A DNA stretch of 64,000 bases from Allorhodopirellula solitaria. Its GTDB lineage: Bacteria; Planctomycetota; Planctomycetia; Pirellulales; Pirellulaceae. Below, one piece after another: positions 58,541 through 64,000 of the stretch. The translations under genes were made by a program, and so were the position numbers. Every line of letters starts with the position of its first letter. Within the stretch, counting starts at the first letter, position 1. The DNA is taken from contig NZ_SJPK01000002.1 of assembly GCF_007859855.1 (NCBI RefSeq), positions 62,001 through 126,000 of the forward strand, written 5' to 3'. Below the pieces are notes generated by a model. That model saw nothing but the letters and a program-made list of their open reading frames with translations. It did no database searches and was not told where the DNA came from.

Positions 58541-59461
58541 ATGAATACGCCACGACGCCAATTTTTGGGCTTGAGCACAGGTCTGCTTACCGGTGGTCTG
58601 ATTTCCAGCATCGCGTCCCGCGCCGCTGCCCAGTCTCCGGCCGGCCCATCCAACTGGGCCAACCCTGTCCATCGGGTCGCCAACGCGACGATGTCGGCAG
58701 CGAAAACAACCGTCCCCAAAGAGGAACCGGGTAAGGAAGCATTGCGACGCGGCCTCGACATGGCGCGACAGGCGTTGGAGATCTCACGCAATGACATCCG
58801 CGACTACACCGCGATCCTAGTCAAGCGTGAACAGATCGACGGCACCGTTGGCGATCATGAGTACATGATGATCAAGGTCCGAAACCGCAAAGTATCCGGC
58901 GGACAACTGATTCAGCCCTTCAGCGTGTATATCGGCTTCCTCAAACCCGCGGCCGTGAAAGGCCGTGAAGTCATCTACGTCGAGAACCGCAACGATGGCA
59001 AAATCGTCGCGCACGAGGGCGGCTTCAAAGGCCGGTTCCTTCCCACGGTGAACCTTCCCGTCGACGGCATGCTCGCAATGCGTGGCCAACGCTACCCACT
59101 GACTGAAATCGGCGTCGAAAAGATGATCGTGAAACTCATCGAGCGAGGCGAAAAAGCCTTGCGGCACGAAGATGTGACCTGCGAATTCCGCAAAGGCGCA
59201 AAACTGAAAGATCGTGTTTGCACCGTGCTCGAAGTCACCCAGCCCACACAGCGCCCCGATGCGGAATTCTACCAAGCCCAAGTGTTCATGGACGACCAAC
59301 TGAACATGCCCATCCGCTACGTCGCTTATCACTGGCCCGACCAACCCGGCGGTCAAGGCGAAGTGATCGAGGAGTACAACTACCTCAATCTCAAGGTCAA
59401 CGTGGGACTGACCGATGCCGACTTTGACCCCGCCAACAAAGAATACAACTTTTATTCGTAG
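58541..59461 (+). CDS. Tat-exported DUF1571-like protein
   Basis: The N-terminus MNTPRRQFLGLSTGLLTGG carries a twin-arginine motif, and cleavage is expected near SRAAAQ (about residue 30). The 306-residue protein contains RDYTAILVKREQIDG, the region PFSVYIGFLKPAAVKGREVIYVE and a C-terminal YVAYHWPDQPGGQGEVIEEYNY with NVGLTDADFDPAN, which fit my memory of the planctomycete DUF1571 group. Function is unknown; a lipoprotein-carrier-like fold is possible for this shape of protein but is not shown by motifs. A tandem-repeat array begins 8 bp after the stop. Confidence 0.8.
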   Translation: MNTPRRQFLGLSTGLLTGGLISSIASRAAAQSPAGPSNWANPVHRVANATMSAAKTTVPKEEPGKEALRRGLDMARQALEISRNDIRDYTAILVKREQIDGTVGDHEYMMIKVRNRKVSGGQLIQPFSVYIGFLKPAAVKGREVIYVENRNDGKIVAHEGGFKGRFLPTVNLPVDGMLAMRGQRYPLTEIGVEKMIVKLIERGEKALRHEDVTCEFRKGAKLKDRVCTVLEVTQPTQRPDAEFYQAQVFMDDQLNMPIRYVAYHWPDQPGGQGEVIEEYNYLNLKVNVGLTDADFDPANKEYNFYS

Positions 59462-59468
59462 GCGATTG

Positions 59469-60343
59469 TCGACCGACGGCTCCGACCGTCGCGAGAAGGA
59501 TACACGCCCGGCCCAGCTCAGACGGGCGGAGCCGTCTGGCTACTTTGTCGACCGACGGCTCCGACCGTCGCGAGAAGGATACACGCCCGGCTCAGCTCTG
59601 ACGGGCGGAGCCATCTGGCTACCTTGTCGACCGACGGCTCCGACCGTCGCGAGAAGGATACACGCCCGGCTCAGCTCAGACGGGCGGAGCCGTCTGGCTA
59701 CTTTGTCGACCGACGGCTCCGACCGTCGCGAGAAAGGGCACACGCCCGGCTCAGCTCAGACGGGCGGAGCCGTCTGGCTACCTTGTCGACCGACGGCTCC
59801 GACCGTCGCGAGAAGGATACACGCCCGGCTCAGCTCAGACGGGCGGAGCCGTCTGGCTACTTTGTTGACCGACGGCTCCGACCGTCGCGAGAAAGAATAC
59901 ACGCCCGGCTCAGCTCAGACGGGCGGAGCCGTCTGGCTACTTTGTCGACCGACGGCTCCGACCGTCGCGAGAAAGGACACACGCCCGGCTCAGCTCAGAC
60001 GGGCGGAGCCGTCTGGCTACTTTGTCGACCGACGGCTCCGACCGTCGCGAGAAAGGGCACACGCCCGGCTCAGCTCAGACGGGCGGAGCCGTCTGGCTAC
60101 TTTGTCGACCGACGGCTCCGACCGTCGCGAGAAAGGACACACGCCCGGCCCAGCTCTGACGGGCGGAGCCGTCTGGCTACTTTGTCGAACGACGGCTCCG
60201 ACCGTCGCGAGAAAGGACACACGCCCGGCTCAGCTCAGACGGGCGGAGCCGTCTGGCTACTTTGTTGACCGACGGCTCCGACCGTCGCGAGAAGGATACA
60301 CGCCCGGCCCAGCTCAGACGGGCGGAGCCGTCTGGCTACTTTG
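59469..60343. repeat. Tandem array of eleven 79/80-bp hairpin repeats
   Basis: Unit starts are at 59469, 59548, 59627, 59706, 59786, 59865, 59945, 60025, 60105, 60185 and 60265. Units are 79 bp when they read GAGAAGG and 80 bp with GAGAAAG. Each contains GACGG-CTCCGA-CCGTC and AGACGG-GCGGAG-CCGTCT hairpins. Copies differ at only a few positions. Because 79 is not a multiple of three the array is open in more than one frame, but the Arg/Pro-rich translations are not credible genes. The final unit overlaps the stop of the next gene. Confidence 0.95.
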
Positions 60344-61670
60344 TCACCAACTCGCGTTTGACTTTCTCGATCGCTTGCAAGCGCAGCTCGTTGTTCTCGG
60401 CGGGAAAGCCGATCGCCTGGACGACAAACCCGAATTTGGGATGGAGAGCGCTCTCGTCCAAGTCGAAATCAGCTAGGGACTGGTCACTCAACAGCACGAT
60501 CGTGGCCATGGCGGAATCTCTCAGCTGAGGCTCGATCACGTTCCCTGCGAAATACTGCAGATCGCTGGCGGCCCGCTCGTCATCGAGGAACTTGGCGACC
60601 GCAGCGACATGACTGACGTCGCCGAATCGCGCGACCGCTTGCATGGCCATGGCAAGTGTTGGAGGATCGGTCGATTTTTGCAGCGTTTCCAAGGCTAGCG
60701 GCAGCGATTCAGACAGATCACAATTCAATGCGAACCACAGCATTTTTTGAAGATCTCGAATATCACCGCGAGTCGCCCAGCCACCGAGCAGAGCGCGAAA
60801 CAATCCTGAGAGCTGAGCATCCTGCAACAAAATCGCAGTAGCCTCTCGCTGCAAGACGCTAAACAAAGCATCCTCTTCGACCTGGCTGACGGGCATGTCC
60901 CGGTCGTTGGCGAGCAATAACAACGTGATCACATCGGCCTCGGTCGGCAACCGCTGCTCGACATACATCCCACGCTGGATCTCAATAATCGTGGCTCGGA
61001 ACGCCGCCGATCGATCTGCGGTCGCCCCCTCGAGGGCCGCCGCAGCGGATTCATGCCGCAGCACGATCTCCACAAACAATTCACGCACGCGGCCCCCGTC
61101 ACCGAGGATCGTGCGAGCGACGTCCCAGCCTTCCATGGGGACGTCCTGCCCAGCCAAGAACGCATCGATACGCCCCGCATTTTCAGTGCTGGCGATCCCG
61201 TCAGCGACATCGCGGGCGCGGACGCGAACCTCGAGGTCCGCATGCTCCTCGGCGGCGAGACGCAAGTCCGGTAACGCCGGCTTGCCGAGCGCTCGCAGTT
61301 TGGCGGTCGCCTTTTCACGGACCGCGAACTCCGTCCAACCGAGCTGGTCGACCCACTGCGAGACCTCATTCGGGCCCGCCGACTCTGCCCCACTGGCCGC
61401 ATCACCCTCCTCATCCGGCCCACCCTCTGCCTGTGGGCCCGGGGCGACATCGCGGGCTTGCTCGCGAAAAACGGCTGCAATTTGATCGCCGGCGAGATGT
61501 GGCTGTGAGAACGTCGCGATCCCCTGGGCAGGCTGCGGGGACGCCGCTGGCGATGGGGACACCGCTGGAGTTTCCTGGGCCACCAAGTGCACAGCGGGCG
61601 TGAAGGCCAATGCAAACAGAGTGATCGCGAGCCATGATTGTTCGCCCCCTCGTTGGTTTCTACCTACCAT
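60336..61670 (-). CDS. Exported helical-repeat (HEAT-like) protein, stop codon in repeat unit
   Basis: This 444-residue protein has a signal peptide (LAITLFALAFTPAVHLVAQ) and a Pro/Ala/Gln-rich and acidic linker to about residue 95. A helical region of HEAT-like repeats follows, with WTEFAVREKATAKLRALGKPALPDL as the clearest unit. The family is not recognised. The final codons VTK and TAG lie across the junction with the tandem array (60336-60343 belong to the last repeat unit), so the array has supplied the stop codon. The N-terminal part may associate with the envelope; function is unknown. Confidence 0.8.
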   Translation of the reverse strand: MVGRNQRGGEQSWLAITLFALAFTPAVHLVAQETPAVSPSPAASPQPAQGIATFSQPHLAGDQIAAVFREQARDVAPGPQAEGGPDEEGDAASGAESAGPNEVSQWVDQLGWTEFAVREKATAKLRALGKPALPDLRLAAEEHADLEVRVRARDVADGIASTENAGRIDAFLAGQDVPMEGWDVARTILGDGGRVRELFVEIVLRHESAAAALEGATADRSAAFRATIIEIQRGMYVEQRLPTEADVITLLLLANDRDMPVSQVEEDALFSVLQREATAILLQDAQLSGLFRALLGGWATRGDIRDLQKMLWFALNCDLSESLPLALETLQKSTDPPTLAMAMQAVARFGDVSHVAAVAKFLDDERAASDLQYFAGNVIEPQLRDSAMATIVLLSDQSLADFDLDESALHPKFGFVVQAIGFPAENNELRLQAIEKVKRELVTK

Positions 61671-62065
61671 CTTTTTGATCCACTACAACTGACGCGTTCC
61701 AACCCCTATCCTCACGCAGCCCACCGCTCGGCAGGCCAACGCCACATCGAAGATCCGCTCACCAGAACGGGAACCACCCCAACGACACGCGGGCATTCTA
61801 CGCCATTGCCGGGTGGAAAATCCACCGCGGGGCGATCGTCCATCGATCCATTCCTACTTCAGCGGCGATTTTTCCGCAGCGGGTCTTCGGCGATGGGAAT
61901 GTCCACGCACCGGCTGCGAAGACGAAGATCAAGAAAATCAGTTGCCCAAACCGCTGCCGATCGCTAAGCTGCGAACCACTCTAGTCAAGTTTCGCACGGA
62001 ATTTGGCTCGCAAACTTGTAGGGATTTGCGGCCGCTTGCAGCCTCACTGCTAAAAAGCCATTTCA
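61671..62065. other. Divergent spacer before the PLP enzymes
   Basis: No gene or riboswitch was recognised in these 395 bp. A perfect hairpin GGTGGA-AAA-TCCACC is at 61812-61826. The region must contain the promoters of the exported HEAT-like gene and of the first PLP enzyme, but no consensus could be assigned. Confidence 0.5.
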
Positions 62066-63256
62066 ATGAAAACCAATTCAGAACAATCAATCGGCATCTC
62101 CACTCGCAGCGTCCACGGTGACGAGCGACATCAAAACTCCGAAGGTGCCCTGGCCAGCCCGATCTATGGGGCGTCCACCTTTGCTTTCGACTGCACCGAT
62201 GACCTCATCGAGTTCGTCGAAGGCCGCAGCGACCGGGTCGAGTACGCCCGCTACGGCAACCCCAACGAACGGGTCGTCGAAGCCAAATTGGCGGCCCTCG
62301 ATGGCGCCGAGGATGCAATCCTCTATTCCAGCGGCATGGCGGCCGTCGTCGGCGTGCTACTGAGCCAATTGTCCTCCGGTGACGAAGTCATCTTCTTCGA
62401 TGAGTGCTACCACCGCAGCCGCGAGTTCTGCATCGATCACCTCTCCCGCTACGGGATTGTCACCCGCGAAGTTCGCACCGGCGATATCGCTGCCATGGAG
62501 GCCGCGATCAATCCCAAGACGAAAATGCTGGTGTCTGAATCGCCCACCAACCCGCACCTGACCTGCGTCGATCTCGAAAAGTTCGCCGCCGTCGGCAAGG
62601 CCCATGGCATCGAAACACTCATCGATGCGACCTTGGCCACCCCCTACAACGTCAAGCCGATTGAGTATGGCGTCGATTACGTCCTGCACTCGGCCACCAA
62701 GTATTTCGGCGGGCACAACGATTTGCTCGCCGGCGCCATCTGCGGCAGCGGTGAACGGCTCAAGCCTCTTCGAGAGTTTCGTGGCTACCTCGGCAGCGTC
62801 TGCTCACCGCACAGTCTCTATCTGCTCGAACGGGGACTCAAGACCTTTGCGTTGCGGATGGCGCGGCACAACGAAAATGGCATGGCCGTGGCCGCGTTCC
62901 TGGACAATCACCCCCGCGTCGGCCGCGTCTACTATCCCGGCATCCCATCGCATCCCACCCACGCCGTCGCCAGCGACCAGATGAACGGTTTCGGCGGTCT
63001 GATGACGTTCACGATTAAAGACGCCAGCGGCAAGGAGACGTCCCAGGTTGTCGATGCCGTGAAAATTCCTCGGATCGCAGCGAGCCTCGGCGGCGTTGAG
63101 TCCCTGATCGAACAACCTCTCGTGATGAGCTACCTGCACTACACGCCCGAACAGCGGCAAGCCGTCGGCATTGACGACAACATGATCCGGCTCTCCTGCG
63201 GCATCGAGGATTCCGCAGACCTGATCGCCGATCTCGACCAGGCGCTCAACCGATAA
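62066..63256 (+). CDS. Cys/Met metabolism PLP-dependent enzyme (cystathionine gamma-synthase-like)
   Basis: This 396-residue type I PLP enzyme has ALASPIYGASTFAF, the phosphate-binding YSSGMAAVVGVLL, the Asp of the PLP ring pocket in LIDATLATPYN, and the Schiff-base lysine in HSATKYFGGHNDLLAG. The C-terminal SLGGVESLIEQP is typical of the gamma-synthase/lyase family. It may act as cystathionine gamma-synthase or O-acyl-homoserine sulfhydrylase in methionine synthesis; motifs do not separate these. It is followed 112 bp later by a paralogue, suggesting a transsulfuration pair. Confidence 0.93.
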   Translation: MKTNSEQSIGISTRSVHGDERHQNSEGALASPIYGASTFAFDCTDDLIEFVEGRSDRVEYARYGNPNERVVEAKLAALDGAEDAILYSSGMAAVVGVLLSQLSSGDEVIFFDECYHRSREFCIDHLSRYGIVTREVRTGDIAAMEAAINPKTKMLVSESPTNPHLTCVDLEKFAAVGKAHGIETLIDATLATPYNVKPIEYGVDYVLHSATKYFGGHNDLLAGAICGSGERLKPLREFRGYLGSVCSPHSLYLLERGLKTFALRMARHNENGMAVAAFLDNHPRVGRVYYPGIPSHPTHAVASDQMNGFGGLMTFTIKDASGKETSQVVDAVKIPRIAASLGGVESLIEQPLVMSYLHYTPEQRQAVGIDDNMIRLSCGIEDSADLIADLDQALNR

Positions 63257-63368
63257 ACAGAAGTTGGCTTGGCAGTCTCTCCCCTAGCGGAGAGACAGGT
63301 AGCAAACGCCCTGCATCTCGAATCGCTGAGACGATCGCTGACCGCAAACCCTAGAAGGCCAAACCACG

Positions 63369-64000
63369 ATGTACGACTCTCAATCCAACACACCTCCCAA
63401 CAGCGAATCGCTCGCTGGATTCCGCACCCGTGCGATTCATGTCGGTGGTGAAGTCGATCCAGCGACGGGAGCGGTTGTTCCGCCAGTTCATTTTGCCAGT
63501 ACTTTCCGTCAACCCGGTGCGGGGCAGTGGGGACAGTACGATTACTCACGCAGCGGCAACCCGACCCGCTCGGCGCTGCAGAGTACCCTCGCGTCGCTCG
63601 AGAGTTCAGCGACCACTCCCTGCGCCGGAGCACTTGCGTTTTCCTCTGGGATGGCGGCCATCCACGCCGTGACGATGCTGCTGCGAACGGGCGACCATGT
63701 GCTCGCGGGAACGGATATTTATGGCGGTGCCTACCGATTGCTGCATCAAATCTGCGACGCCAACGGGATCTCCGTATCGCTCGTTGACATGACCGACACC
63801 GCCGCCGTCGAGGCCGCGATCACGGATCAAACCGCGTTGATTTGGGCCGAGACGATTGGCAACCCACGGATGACGATTCCGGACCTACCGGCGATCACCC
63901 GGCTCGCCAAGAAACGGGGTGTGCTCATCGGCGTCGACAATACCTTCGGCACGCCCGTACTCATCCGCCCACTCGACCTGGGCGTTGACATCGTGATGCA
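63369..64000 (+). CDS. Second Cys/Met metabolism PLP enzyme (cut by window end)
   Basis: The frame starts at ATG 63369 and stays open for 210 codons to the window end. FRTRAIHVGGEVDPATGAVV, PPVHFASTFRQ, YDYSRSGNPTRSALQSTLAS, the phosphate loop FSSGMAAIHAV, GTDIYGGAYRL and ETIGNPRM with GVDNTFGTP identify a cystathionine gamma-lyase/synthase. The Asp of the cofactor pocket is visible, but the catalytic Lys lies beyond the end. It is a divergent paralogue of the gene before it and likely cotranscribed. Confidence 0.92.
   Translation, partial: MYDSQSNTPPNSESLAGFRTRAIHVGGEVDPATGAVVPPVHFASTFRQPGAGQWGQYDYSRSGNPTRSALQSTLASLESSATTPCAGALAFSSGMAAIHAVTMLLRTGDHVLAGTDIYGGAYRLLHQICDANGISVSLVDMTDTAAVEAAITDQTALIWAETIGNPRMTIPDLPAITRLAKKRGVLIGVDNTFGTPVLIRPLDLGVDIVM

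Noticed and set aside
59469-60343. Possible CRISPR array
   Set aside because: Units are contiguous 79/80-bp tandem repeats with no variable spacers, and no cas genes are in the window.
59415-60476. Open frames of 200-350 codons through the tandem array
   Set aside because: They are translations of the 79/80-bp hairpin units in alternative frames, Arg/Pro/Thr-rich with no start signals; the DNA repeat itself explains them.
61671-62065. SAM riboswitch upstream of the methionine/cysteine PLP enzymes
   Set aside because: I looked for a kink-turn/P1-P4 style arrangement and terminator; only a short GGTGGA/TCCACC hairpin was found.

Overview
The window (about 56-57% G+C by eye) looks like a chromosomal piece of a planctomycete close to Rhodopirellula/Pirellulaceae. 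This placement is inferred from a flotillin-like FloA gene paired with an acidic/basic low-complexity gene, a DUF1571-type Tat-exported protein, a secreted SUMF1-domain protein, an S10/spc ribosomal cluster without rpmD and with wide spacers, rpoBC without rplJL upstream, frequent absence of Shine-Dalgarno sequences, and several families of short palindromic repeats in the spacers. No phage, CRISPR array, rRNA or tRNA gene was recognised.

Layout. 1-0.6 kb: 3' end of a sensor histidine kinase, then a repeat-filled spacer. 1.1-6.0 kb (minus strand): diheme cytochrome c, a 58-residue membrane protein that is translationally coupled to heme A synthase (ctaA), heme O synthase (ctaB) and an ABC ATPase; this is a heme A/terminal oxidase assembly cluster. 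6.2-9.5 kb: carB. 9.5-16.6 kb (minus): a complete RND efflux set, read in the order adaptor, inner-membrane pump (with an unusual extra segment), outer-membrane channel. 17-26 kb: GH5-type secreted glycosidase, msrA, a hydrolase-fold secreted protein, floA and partner, a Gfo/Idh/MocA oxidoreductase, and lutABC for lactate oxidation.

26.3-39.0 kb (plus): S10-spc ribosomal protein cluster, rpsJ to rplO, then secY and adk. A consensus-like promoter precedes rpsJ. A 348-bp hairpin-rich spacer separates rpsJ from rplC, rpsC and rplP overlap by 62 bp, and L30 is absent. 39.0-41.3 kb: repeats flanking a SUMF1-domain protein. 41.3-46.3 kb (minus): speA, a G3E GTPase, an O-methyltransferase and a small exported protein, the last two sharing an ATGA junction. 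46.4-46.7 kb: a 261-bp remnant of an ISL3-like insertion sequence inside a copy of a dispersed chromosomal repeat. 46.8-55.1 kb (minus): rpoB and rpoC ending in a strong intrinsic terminator.

55.7-64 kb: malQ, a two-domain Cys-rich secreted protein, a DUF1571-like protein, an array of eleven 79/80-bp hairpin repeats whose last unit supplies the stop codon of a neighbouring exported protein, and two tandem PLP-dependent transsulfuration-type enzymes, the second cut by the window end.

The most notable structures are the 79/80-bp tandem array, the MITE-like IS remnant with its uninterrupted reference copy elsewhere in the window, the RND pump with a predicted extra pair of membrane helices, the coupled micro-protein before ctaA, and GCTAA-type repeats in front of rplB, rplX and rpoC. 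I did not find a clearly new defence or biosynthetic system.
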